Assembly: GCA_026874595.1 (NCBI GenBank)
Contig: CM049320.1
Coordinates: forward strand, 13,705,488 to 13,769,487
Reading direction: 5' to 3'
Length of the DNA: 64,000 nucleotides
DNA from: Sipunculus nudus
Taxonomy: Eukaryota; Annelida; Sipuncula; Golfingiida; Sipunculidae
In this document: positions 44,838 to 55,148 of the stretch, piece by piece
How positions within the stretch are numbered: the first letter of the stretch is position 1
Layout: every line of letters starts with the position of its first letter
Translations under genes and position numbers: made by a program
Notes under the pieces: model-generated
The model's database searches: none
Told to the model about the DNA's origin: nothing
The model's input: the letters and a program-made list of their open reading frames with translations, nothing else

Positions 44838-46511
44838 TTATTCAATGTCACTAGTAATAGCCTTGAGCATATGACTTTCATAAAAGTTTATCAACTTGTG
44901 CAACATTTCATTCCAGATCACTTTATTAAAGGTTACTTTAACAACGTGTATTCCTTTATTTGTGAATCCCACCAAAAAACAATTGTGAATTCCTGTGCAT
45001 GCCATCTGTGCTTGTACCTGGGTGTAGTAGGGGTGTTTTTTGTTAATTGTAAGATTTTCATCCATATCTTCACATATTTTTGACAGGGATAATGCGGTCC
45101 TGGAATGGAAATTACGCTTACTGCACAAGCACTTAACTTCTATAAGACTGTCACCACAGGTTTTACAGTTTAGGATACCATCTGGGCTGGCTGCCAGGAT
45201 TGGCATATCAGTATTTATTACCAAACCAGGAACAGTTAAGGAGCATTTTCTATGTAGGTATCGGTGAGATTTGACAAACATGTTCCTGGCCTTACACTCA
45301 AAGCGGCGTCCATATCTCACTGGAGCAGGTAATTTGCTTTCATCAAATGCACCTCCATGCAACAAATTATGAGCCGTTTTATCTTCATCAACACAATGAA
45401 CAACTTGATGAATCTTTGAAGCTGTTAACAGGCCCCTTCTCCTTGTGTGCCACATTTTATTTTCATGTTGTCCACGTGTCCCCATTTCAATGTCTTTAAT
45501 TTCATTTTCTGAATACTGCATAACAAGCAAGAAACAGTCCTCCAAGCATGAACTGGAACAGGGTCCATCACGGTGAGACATATAGTGCATGCTAATATCA
45601 TCCATAGGGGTCAGTGAAGAAAGGGGTTGAACATTTTCCATATTTTTGGAACTTCTATTCCTCACAAATATAGTATCTAAAATACTTGCATCAGGACAAT
45701 GAGTACGCACTCTTTCCATAAAATCCATTTTTGTTGGCAGTTGTGTACCAGGTGGCAGAGGGTCATATAACTCTTCTGTTGCAGATGTTTCATTTTTTGA
45801 AACTGCCTGTATGCAAGTGTGCAACTTGTTAACAGGTGATACATTTTCACATGGAATACTGCGCCTTTTCCACAAACAAGGTCCAGAGGTAACACTTTTC
45901 TGGGCGTGGTCATTTATAAAGTCAATGATCTCAAATAAAGTGGCAACCACATGCCTACAGCAACCATCTATTCCACCCTTGCAGCTACAGTAAGCAGCAT
46001 GTATGCGACATGTATCAGGAGCATCAGTTATTATAATCCAGGTATTGTAATGGTGCAGATTGGTGACAGGGTCCATCTCTCTTGTTCTTGGCTTTACTTT
46101 GCATTTAACCAAAAAGTATTCTTTTTGGGGATATTGGAATACCTCAGTACTGAGTACATTTCCATCTTTAGAGATTGTGTATCCTTCCATCTTGTGATAC
46201 TCTCTCAGGTTTCGTATGTTGAATTCATCAAAAGCAATCAAGTAATTGTATAGGTCAAATATTGACAATGTTGGTAGGATATTAATTTCCTTGGTACCAT
46301 CTGTGTAGGTCCCTGGGTTGCTTAGTGTTTGGTTATCATGTGTGATAAGTTTGCTGGCCAACACCTCCTCCCTGTCTTCAACCAAACAGTCTTGGTCTAT
46401 TTGTAAACCAAGTTCTTTACTTGCAACACACAAATCAATTAATTCTGCTTTCCTACTCTGTGCAATTATTACTCCCCTCTCTTTCAAATATGTTTGAAGC
46501 TCCTTTACAGA
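44838..46511 (-). CDS. SAP-SWIM-YqaJ nuclease
   Basis: One long minus-strand exon of 557 codons, intact. From the N-terminus: a SAP DNA-binding motif (SVKELQTYLKERG then KAELIDL); a SWIM zinc finger at about residues 158-185 (CSC at 167-169, CRH at 177-179, numbering from the TTG 8 codons in); and a YqaJ-type PD-(D/E)XK nuclease at about 345-515. Its motifs are GLLTASKI, RYGRRFE, SPDGI (D436), IEVKC (E450, K452) and YTQVQAQM. YqaJ nucleases are lambda-exonuclease relatives that resect DNA ends. A TAG precedes the SAP codons, and AG at 46,512-46,513 is a possible acceptor, so the ATG should lie in a short upstream exon that I cannot fix. It is convergent with the transposase and preceded by the P2 promoter-like repeat. 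Role inferred: processing of ends, or repair of gaps, during transposition. Confidence 0.85.
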   Translation of the reverse strand, partial: SVKELQTYLKERGVIIAQSRKAELIDLCVASKELGLQIDQDCLVEDREEVLASKLITHDNQTLSNPGTYTDGTKEINILPTLSIFDLYNYLIAFDEFNIRNLREYHKMEGYTISKDGNVLSTEVFQYPQKEYFLVKCKVKPRTREMDPVTNLHHYNTWIIITDAPDTCRIHAAYCSCKGGIDGCCRHVVATLFEIIDFINDHAQKSVTSGPCLWKRRSIPCENVSPVNKLHTCIQAVSKNETSATEELYDPLPPGTQLPTKMDFMERVRTHCPDASILDTIFVRNRSSKNMENVQPLSSLTPMDDISMHYMSHRDGPCSSSCLEDCFLLVMQYSENEIKDIEMGTRGQHENKMWHTRRRGLLTASKIHQVVHCVDEDKTAHNLLHGGAFDESKLPAPVRYGRRFECKARNMFVKSHRYLHRKCSLTVPGLVINTDMPILAASPDGILNCKTCGDSLIEVKCLCSKRNFHSRTALSLSKICEDMDENLTINKKHPYYTQVQAQMACTGIHNCFLVGFTNKGIHVVKVTFNKVIWNEMLHKLINFYESHMLKAITSDIE

Positions 46512-46556
46512 CTAATTACTGAATATGTTATCTATACTTTAAATGCTGCAACAAAC

Positions 46557-46680
46557 AATGTGAGTGCTGACCTATATACACAGTACATATACACAGCAGT
46601 GCCCTGGTCAAGCAGGGCTGTGTTTGGGCCCACCCCAGTGTCTGGCAGCTGGCCAGCAACTTAGCCGAAATTGCCCTATT
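46557..46680 (-). promoter_or_regulatory. Putative promoter, copy P2 (upstream of nuclease)
   Basis: Inverted homologue of 42,804-42,908, ending about 46 bp before the nuclease exon. Read on the minus strand it has AATAGGGCAATTTCGGCTAA, GGGGTGGGCCCAAA, then TATA-like GTGTATATAGG and TAGGTCAGCACTCA. See P1. Confidence 0.55.
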
Positions 46681-46746
46681 GGTTATATTTTGTGCCCTGT
46701 TAACAGATGACCAGACAGATGGTGGGTGGGACAAAGGACATCACTA

Positions 46747-46779
46747 TAGCTCAGATGACTTCCGGTCATCTGAGCTAAA
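46747..46779. repeat. GCTCAG hairpin, isolated copy
   Basis: TAGCTCAGATGAC, loop TTCCG, GTCATCTGAGCTA: a perfect 13-bp stem, same family as 40,583-40,618. It lies between the nuclease promoter and the stop codon of the third gene. Confidence 0.7.
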
Positions 46780-46781
46780 AA

Positions 46782-48080
46782 TCAAAGCCCTATTCTTTCT
46801 GCCCATGACTTAACACTTGTTTGAGGGCTGCCTGAGCACTTTACCACTGCATATTCAATTCGGGCTATGGTTTTCTTTAGTGCAGTGGGATACTCCAAAG
46901 AAAATGCCACAAAAGAGGCAAACCAAGCTTCCAGTGCAGCTCTAAATCTCCTGCTTGTGAGACACAGGACTTTCTCCCCTTCTATTACAACACTAATTCC
47001 TTTCTGAGGCGTACCCACAATAACAGGAGCCGGTGACTGGATATCCTGAAAAAAAAGTAAAAAAAATGTATTTTGAGCAATTTAATTCCATATAAATGCA
47101 AATATTTACATAGGACACAGGCCAAGAACCATGCAGAAGACTGAAATAGAGCACAAATCATAAAAACAACAGCACCGCAGGAGTGCTTAATGAAATATGC
47201 CTAGAATATGCAGAGGATGATGCTCATATATGACACTTTATCTGATTAACATTCATAGTGAGTTTCCTTAAATCCTTCATATGTCTGACAAGTTATAGTG
47301 GTGATACAATTTCTTGTGATCATTGACCTCATTCAATATGCATACATATTGGGGATAATCGAACTATGAGTATATTCAGAATCTATAATGTTTATAGTAA
47401 GTTATCATGGCAACAACACAAAGAAGTCTGGTGACCTCTGACCTCATTAAATATATATAGATTTTGAAAATAATTAAACTCATGCAAGAAACTTTATAAC
47501 CAATTACCTTAGTCAGAAGGAAAGACATACTGACAGAAGAACACTGTGCATACCATAATATGACCTGTCTATAAGTTCAGTTTATGAAGAGCAACAAACC
47601 TTCAGCCATTTTTCCAAAGTAATATTTACAATGGCACAGTCTCAACCATTTAAGTAAATTAAAACCTATTTGTAAAATTTGATACTGAATTTGACTACTA
47701 AAAATACACTAACAGGCTGAGCGAACGTAAATCTTGAAACATGCTTTGCAGCCGACCAAACAAATAAAGCAGACTAGGCCTAATGTTCCACATAGTCTGG
47801 AATTTGTTGTTAAATCAGATATATTTAATGTAAAGGTTACATTTCAGAGCCATTAAGCCAGAGTAAACATTGACCATCAATCCACAAATGAAATGCACAG
47901 AAAAAAATTTGAATGAGAATGTGAATAAAAATACTTATATTTTCTTATATAATATTTCATACAAAACTGTACTTAAAAAAGCCTGTTATCTACCAACCTT
48001 CTCAGACGCTACCACAATGTACTTCTCTTGCTATCCAAATACTGAAGGCAGTAGTTGACAGGCATGGTGTAGCAGAATAT
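46782..48080 (-). CDS. Third gene of the element, exons A and B (YPKQL family, copy 1)
   Basis: Minus strand. Exon A (47,998-48,080, 83 nt) follows acceptor CATTTGTCTCAG and reads DILLHH...LLPSVFG, a TAG, then QEKYIVVASEK, with donor GTTGGT. Exon B (46,782-47,045, 87 codons plus stop) follows a strong acceptor (poly-T then CAG). It reads DIQSPAPVIVG, VIEGEKVLCL, ALEAWFASFVAFSLEYPTAL and ends SVKSWAERIGL. The downstream copy at 56.5-57.2 kb has an exon A of the same 83 nt and phase and a clearly homologous exon B. The in-frame TAG in exon A means this copy is damaged or the residue differs. The function of the family is unknown. Its place inside the element suggests a third transposon-encoded protein, but gene capture is possible. 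Confidence 0.5.
47050..47990. other. Intron of the third gene, no other feature
   Basis: AT-rich sequence between exons A and B of the third gene. No repeat that I can name. Confidence 0.5.
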
Positions 48081-48516
48081 CTGAGACAAATGTTTCACAT
48101 TACTAGATTCCGGTCTTGCTAAACATTAAAACAAGATTTGGTATCTTAATTACAAATAACATTTGGTTTCACTGTAAACAAATATATGGTTAACATGCAA
48201 CAAACATAACTTTTTTTTTATTATGGAAACACTACATTGTACAACAGTTTTGCAATAAAATACACTTTTACTCCTGTTTACGATTAAGAAATGTACATGT
48301 ATACAAAAATAAAAAAAAACTTGCAGAAGAATTTGTACCATCCTCCCCATCTTTCAACATGTTTTGGTAAGAATCTTTCATCCTGATCTTTTTAAAGTGA
48401 TATTGAATCTTCTTAATGATCCTAGTTACATTCATAAATTTAATGACCTACACGTTATTTGTCCAGTTTTAGTGGAGAGCTCAGTTTTCTTTTCAGTAGG
48501 TGTAGTTTTTTTCCTT

Positions 48517-48758
48517 TCATTTTTTCCACTGCCTGAATGACTTAAATAATGGATCTGTGTTTAGAAGTGTCAAGTTGTGAATTTGTAGATTAGTAAAATC
48601 TTCTGTACCAGTTGAGGAGTATGAAACAGAATTCAAATCTTGTTTTGTTGGAGGACCTACAAATGGGGGCAAATCACTATGGGGATCAATATCCGAACCT
48701 TCCTCCAAAATGCTAGAATCAGGGGAATCTCTTTCTTTCTTATAGAATTTTTCAGACT
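48517..48758 (-). CDS. Possible acidic exon, unknown
   Basis: Minus strand: after an acceptor-like GTGAACACTTACAG, the frame runs from SEKFYKKERDSPDSSILEE through DPHSDLPPFVGPP and ends SFRQWKK at TGA. A second possible exon just upstream (about 48,787-48,875) begins after TTGCCTTTTTTTTACAG and contains MGKLQSKAAVKRRSKSC, basic and nuclear-signal-like, but the two do not join in frame. The composition looks like a disordered nuclear protein. It may be an alternative end of the third gene. Weak. Confidence 0.3.
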
Positions 48759-49084
48759 GTAAGTGTTCACAAGATTGTCAAAGAGCTTATGGCTTTTATT
48801 TTCCTACAAGACTTGCTCCGTCTCTTAACAGCTGCCTTTGATTGTAACTTACCCATCCTCTACTCACACATTCTGTAAAAAAAAGGCAAACAGAATTTAC
48901 AAAATTAGTTTCCCAATGAATCAGTAAGTTTTGTGGAATGACACACAACATAAGTCTACCATAAACAAGCCTTTGGTGTATGTGGGCTGTGAAGTGTCGT
49001 TTTTTTTCGGGAGAAGAATAAACCCTTAAGTGTCCATACAGATGTTGGTGCAAAACATTTTGTACCTGTAAAACATGGCTGTAG

Positions 49085-50740
49085 TAACGGACAATATCAG
49101 ACAGACCAAATACTTGAGTGAGAACAGGGGGGGGGGGGGGGGGGACTGTAAAATCAAAGGTTATGTTGTTATTTGTATGGAACAGGACAGACAAAATACT
49201 TGAGTGAAATCTCCGGGGGGGGGGGGGGGGGGGGGTGGTGCCAAGAATGTTCTATCAACCAAATGTGGCTGGCTTCACAGATAATTTCTATGTGCCTGCC
49301 TTCACTCAGCTTCAAGAACATTTTTTGGACTGTAAAATCAAAGGTTATGTTATTTGTATGGAAAAGGACTGACCGAATACTTGAGTGAGATCTCAGGGGA
49401 GGGGGGGAGGGGGGGTTGGTGGCAAGAATGTCCTAACAACCAAATGTAGGGGGGGGGAATAGTGCCAAGAATGTCCTATCAACCAAATGTGGCTTGCTTC
49501 ACAGATAATATCAATGTGCCTACCTTCACTCAGCTTCCAGAACATTTTTGACCTGTAAAATCAAAGGTTAGGTTGTTATTTGTATGGAACAGGACAGACC
49601 AAATACTTGAGTGAGAACTCTGGGGGGGGGGGGGGGGCGGTGCCAAGAATGTCCTATCAATCAAATGTGGCTGGCTTCCCGGATAATATCCATGTGCCTG
49701 CCTTCACTAAACCTCCAGAACATGTTTTGACCAAAAAATCAAAGGTCATGTTGTTATTTGTATGAAACAGGACAGACCAAATACTTGAGTGAGAACTGAG
49801 AGGGGGAGGAGGAGGGGATGGTGCCAAGAATGTCCTATCAAACAAATGTGGCTGGCTTCACGGAAAATATCCATGTGCCTGCCTTCACTCAACCTCCAGA
49901 ACATGTTTGGACCAAAAATCAAAGGTTATGTTGTTATTTGTATGAAACAGGACAGACCAAATACTTGAGTGAAAACTTAGGGGGGAGGGGGAGGGGATGG
50001 TGCCAAGAATGTCCTATCAATCAAATGTGGCTGGCTTCATGGATAATATCCATGTGCCTGCCTTCACTCAACCTCCAGAACATGTTTGGGCCAAAAATCA
50101 AAGGTTATGTTGTTTTTTGTATGTAACAGGACAGACCAAATACTTGAGTGAGAACTTGGGGGGGGGGGGGGGAGGGGATGGTGCCAAGAATGTCCTATCA
50201 ATCAAATGTGGCTGGATTCACGGATAATATCCATGTGCCTGCCTTCACTCAACCTCCAGAACATGTTTGGACCAAAAAAATCAAAGGTTATGTTGTTTTT
50301 TGTATGAAACAGGACAGACCAAATACTTGAGTGAGAACTTAGGGGGGAGGAGGGGATGGTGCCAAGAATGTCCTATCAATCAAATGTGGCTGGCTTCACG
50401 GAAAATATCAATGTGCCTGCCTTCACTCAACCTCCAGAACATGTTTGGACCAAAAAATCGAAGGAAATCTTCTTATTTGTATGGAAAAGGATTGACCAAA
50501 TGCTAGTTTTAGGACTGGGGGCATTGACCAAAAATGTCCTATCAACTAAATTGGCTGGCCTAACAGACCACGTCTATGTGCCTCCCTTCAATGAACCTGT
50601 AGAACATTTTACTGTTGCATGATTCAAGGAAATGTTGTTATTTGTATGGAAAAGGACAGACCAAATACTTATGTGAGAACTCTAGGGGGGTCATAGTGCT
50701 AAGAATGTCCTATCAACAAATGAAAGACCTAATACTTGTA
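49085..50740. repeat. 180-bp satellite, about 10 units, with a G-run in each
   Basis: Units of 179-181 bp contain GGACAGACCAAATACTTGAG, a G-rich run, TGCCAAGAATGTCCTATCAA, GTGGCTGGCTTCAC and CCTGCCTTCACTC. The central units (49,640-50,450) are over 90 percent alike by eye; the outer ones are degraded. A partial 60-bp nested duplication lies at 49,443-49,500. The unit is a multiple of three, so a 60-codon periodic frame appears (VPRMSYQSNVAGF), but indels in the G-runs shift it every unit and I do not call it coding. Confidence 0.9.
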
Positions 50741-50763
50741 AGCCTATATGTGATTGAGGTGTG

Positions 50764-50786
50764 TGGGGGGGGGGGGGGGGGGGGGG
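50764..50786. repeat. Poly-G tract
   Basis: About 22 G after GTGTGTG. Confidence 0.9.
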
Positions 50787-50789
50787 TAA

Positions 50790-51376
50790 AAGGTGGACAG
50801 CTGAACAGGCAATCTCTGTCTGCTCACTTATGCTAAGTCTCCAGCATATTATTGACAACTGAATATGATATGGTTTTTCTATAGCTTGAATAAAAGTTCC
50901 CATGTTTAGTCACTTTCTGGACTTGATACATATGTCGAGGTTCATATAAAAATTTTAATCTGGGGCTCAACATATATATAGACATCCACTTATACATATA
51001 TACATTCAAATCATTTGTGAATATACATGTCGAGGCCCAGATGAGAATCTGGCCCAAATCTGGATCAAAATTCTAACCTGGGCAAGAGCAGTTCAAAATT
51101 TGGCCAGCCAAATTTAAAGTTTGATCTTAGCCAGTCCAGGTTACAATCCTGTGGTGATGACTATATATATATATATCTATAGACACAAATGTACATAGAT
51201 ATATACATGTAAACACACACACATATATATAAATATATATACATGCATTATCATGCATATATGTACAATTATACATATATAAAGCTCTATATATGTGCAT
51301 CAATATGTATATATATATATATATAAATATACGTACATACATACACATATACATACAAATACATGCATGAATATAT

Positions 51377-51409
<33 letters not shown>

Positions 51410-52260
51410 CATACATATTTATATACATAAATATATACATATACATACATATACACACATATATACATACCTACATTATATATAAATATGTGTAGTTGTT
51501 GCAGTCATTGTGTAAAATCAGTCTATTTGTAATTTGACTGAAATGTTCAGGCATTTCACAAACTGGAAGAAAACAGTTTATTTGACACATCGACTGAATC
51601 GATTTAGAATAGCCTGTTGTTTCACAAACTATTATATTCACTTTGGACTACTTTCACATCAATCTAAGCACTAGACATAGCAAAAGTCTTATGACAATTA
51701 TCAACATTACAGAAATCTTAACGAGAACTTGTCTAAGATCTGATTTTTATCATATTTAAATATTTTTATTTAAAAAATTGTAAAAAAAATTAAAAGCAAT
51801 TTCAGCTATGAAACCATTATAAGAATAAAAAATAACTCAAGCATAAGAACACCCTATAAATTGTACAAGGAGAAAACTAGAGATGGGCAAGTTCAATTTT
51901 ATTTACATAAATTTTTGGAACCAGCAATACAGATTTTGATTATTTATATAGTCTTGTGACAGCTGATACAGCCACGAGTCTTAATATTATTGGTGAAAAT
52001 ATTGACATATTTAATCAGTACTTGTCTGAGTAAAATTTTAAAATTTTGACATATTTTATTTTTTTTTTAATTTTAAAATAACTATAAATTAACAAGCTGA
52101 AACACTTGGATCGCATGGATCGCAATATGGGCTGGTCCAGTTTATGATCGCAATCTTGACTGGACAGATCTTAGAATATGGGCCTTGACAGAGCTACATG
52201 CTTCAATTGTACTGATTACATCAACCAATAGCATTTAAATAAGAAGACAAATCCACATAC
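50790..52260. other. Low-complexity AT region, no gene
   Basis: TATATA/CATACA-rich sequence at 50,970-51,490. It then holds unique AT-rich sequence with no supported exon until 52,264. Confidence 0.5.
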
Positions 52261-52263
52261 TTA

Positions 52264-52440
52264 CCTTAGTTTTGACAGTATTTTGTGGCTTGTCAGTGGG
52301 CTGTGGCACTGCAGTACTTGTAAACTGGACTGAACTGATACAGATACCAGAACGGTAAAATTGGCGGGAAGATATATCAAATGTCCAAGATGCGGTAGAG
52401 CCTTCTGGTGGTGATTTCCAAAAATAAACGTCTGCTGGCT
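52264..52440 (-). CDS. Possible upstream exon with consensus donor
   Basis: Minus strand: after ATTCGCGTAG, an open frame PADVYFWKSPPEGSTASWTF, DISSRQFYRS, ending DKPQNTVKTK at a consensus donor GTAAGT (52,258-52,263). It is polar, serine/proline-rich. It lies near the right end of the element and could be the first coding exon of the third gene, or its promoter-proximal exon. No ATG is present in it. Confidence 0.35.
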
Positions 52441-52451
52441 ACGCGAATATG

Positions 52452-52486
<35 letters not shown>

Positions 52487-52507
52487 GTATAAATATATAT
52501 AATATAT

Positions 52508-52579
<72 letters not shown>
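52452..52579. repeat. (TA)n microsatellite, long
   Basis: About 125 bp of TA with short AA and ATG interruptions. Confidence 0.95.
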
Positions 52580-52581
<2 letters not shown>

Positions 52582-52969
52582 GTATCGTTATAAATATTTT
52601 CTTCAGCTATCTGCATGGGAAAAATCAATCCTCATTAGGTTTTTCTTTGTCTATAGTCTCCTATATTGGAATACCCCAAGATATACTGTGGTTTTGTGGA
52701 GTTAAAATAGTATTTAGGTTAACTCCCCTGGGGTTAAACCTCAACAAATATATATTTGCAACATAACCCTGGAGTATTATATAACAAAACACATCACAAC
52801 ATGTAACATCTTAATATGAATATCTATTTTGTTAATAAAAATTGAATTGTATTAATTTAATTTAAACGGTTCACTCATGTAGCAACCCAATGTTAATTTT
52901 ACTAAAAATACATCTGATGATAACAATGATCGAACATATTATTGCCATGGAATATATATAATCTCTGTT

Positions 52970-53123
52970 GAAGCGACTGGAAAGGGTTTTCAAAAAGGTT
53001 TTCAATGATACAGAAAGCCTTATCTTGTGCCCTTCTTCTAAAAAGGTTTTCATTAAAACTGAAAACCCTTTCTTTGATAAAAACCCTTGGGAAACCTTTG
53101 GAGAACCCTTATTTTTAACAGTG
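52970..53123. repeat. Right terminal region of the transposon
   Basis: GGTTTTCA / AAAACCC words in both orientations, ending CCCTTATTTTTAACAGTG, followed by TG. The inverted counterpart of the left ends. Confidence 0.75.
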
Positions 53124-53124
53124 T

Positions 53125-55148
53125 GTAGGTCATTCAGTGCAGGTCTCTATGCTCCCCAGGCTGTTGGCATAATGTTGTGCAATCCCATCTCTAGGGCAGG
53201 ACCTCTCACCACTGAGTTGAGCTTGATCAGGCTGTCTGCAGTTAATACCATATCACAGGGAGCCTTTTTCTCCCCCCCCCCCCCCCACCCGATTCTGTTG
53301 ACATACCTGTACTATGAACTAGATGAATCTTAAAATTAACATTTTTTTAGCAACGGGCAGTAAAAACGGAGACCCCTCCTCCCACCCACCCCTTCAATAC
53401 ACAGGACTAATAAACAAGATGAATTTTATAATTTTAATGTTAAATAAATTCTTTTTGATGAGACTTGGACAATTTTGATTTTTTTTAAGAAAAAAAATTT
53501 CAGGAATTTAATCCTAATATTCAAATGTGATAAAATATTAGGATCTAATATAAGTGCTAACTGACAAGATTTAAGAAGATATACTTTGTAGCATTTCATT
53601 CATATCTCTTAAAGTTGGCGGGGCCTAGGTGTGAATAACACTGTTAACTTAGTATTAAAATTGGGAATATCGGTCAAACTTTGTGGATTAATTTTTAACT
53701 CATATGGCTACATATTTAACTTTTGAAAACTTAATTACCTTCACACATTATTTGTTTATGAAATGTTACTTTTATATAACACTTACCGTAGGCCTATTTG
53801 TTCCCCAGGTGCATCACTAAATGGTTTAGCTCATGTCCATTATTCTATAATTTACAGTTTTTCATTTTAGCAGGGCCATTTTCTCATAGCTTTTCTAATG
53901 ATAATATACATGAAAAACCAAAAGAAATAAAAATATTTTGAAGTTACTAATATTTTCGAAAATTCTGCTGAGCGATGTGAACCATTGGTCCCTTGTTTTA
54001 AAAACCATTTCAATAAAGTCCAAAAAATAGGTAAAGGTCCAATATGTCAGTGTCGAGCAAGCTTTCCACAATTATATTCGCATTATGTTATAATACTACA
54101 TTGGTCAAAGTGAGCAAATGTTCTTTGTTTTGTTTAGAATATTTATTAACTCCGAGTTACAGCGAGTGCGGTATGTATATGAAGTGTTTGCTAGTTGAGG
54201 AGCATGACCATTTTAGGTAAAGGTCACTGTAAAATAAATTGATGATAATGACATGTTCTTAAAAAACAATTATTACTGCAAATACAACCCATACAAGAAC
54301 TAATTGTTAAATGAAAAAGTACCATTTCCTGAGTTCAATTACTGTACAGACCAATTGTATTTATTACTGCAATATAAAATCATTAAAAGTCAATTATATG
54401 TGAACTTAAAGTTACATATATATCTCATATAAAGTATCCACCATGCACAACATCCATCACTTTGCTTCATACAAAAAAAGTCAATGGAGTTGATAAAATA
54501 ACTGAATCAGGGATATATATATCTGATAGATATATTTCGACTAATCGAAGAGTATATTAAATGTGAAAGAAAAAGTCAAGATGACCAATAGGGTCCCACA
54601 ACATGACAGCAACAGAACAATTAAGGTGAAAGCGCTGTGAAAACTGTTAGAAGGCCAAAGTACAACTCCGTTTCAGCCCTGAATAAATCTACAAACCGAG
54701 TCCACTGTTCTTCAGTCTGTGATAATATACTGTTAATATATAATACAAATGTGTTCAAACATTAAATAGTGCATGAACAAAATTAGTTAAACAAGGTGAA
54801 ACAATATCTAAATCAGAATATAATCTGTAAGAACCAAGAACCAACCAATAATGATAAAAATGATAATATGCATCGTATGGGTAATTATACTGAGTCTTAT
54901 GCAGTATTCTGAAACAGTCTGTACATTCTACAGGGGGATCTGTATCAAGGGGTATGCTAAATAAGATTGCGGCAAGTTCAAGGCCACTTCACGAGTTCAA
55001 ATATATAAATACATGAACCGGTAAATTATCTACAATGAACGATCATATATCTCTTACAAAAAATCCACTATATCATCCATCACTTTGTTTCATACAAAAA
55101 AAGTCAATGGGATTCAAAGAGTATCTGAGTCAGTGATATATATATATA
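53125..55148. other. No recognisable gene
   Basis: AT-rich. A poly-C run at 53,272-53,285. A repeated phrase CACTTTG.TTCATACAAAAAAAGTCAATGG-like occurs at about 54,460 and 55,081, so part of this interval (about 54,400-54,560 and 55,030-55,150) is a diverged duplication. Confidence 0.45.

Larger units (their letters stand above)
40339..53123. mobile_element. ISL2EU-like (PIF/Harbinger-related) transposon, about 11.8-12.8 kb
   Basis: The right end, read inward, is CACTGTTAAAAATAAGGG (53,123 back to 53,106). Two left-end copies face it. The outer one at 40,339 reads CACTGTTAAAAATAAAGG (one mismatch in 18). The inner one at 41,353 reads CACTGTTACAAAAAAAGG and is flanked by TG, matching a TG just outside the right end, which fits a 2-bp target duplication. 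Both left ends share GTGTCCCTGAG about 50 bp in. Subterminal regions on both sides are arrays of GGTTTTCAT / ATGAAAACC words. Inside are a THAP-DDE transposase, a SAP-SWIM-YqaJ nuclease, a third spliced gene, a 180-bp satellite and (TA)n tracts. A two-gene content of transposase plus YqaJ nuclease is what is known for ISL2EU elements. The double left end is unresolved: nested copy or terminal duplication. Confidence 0.7.

Noticed and set aside
44871-46253. Plus-strand frames within the nuclease exon
   Set aside because: Shadows of the minus-strand SAP-SWIM-YqaJ gene.
49580-50622. Overlapping frames repeating VPRMSYQSNVAGF
   Set aside because: They follow the 180-bp satellite unit, and indels in the G-runs break the frame in each unit. 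No start or splice context.
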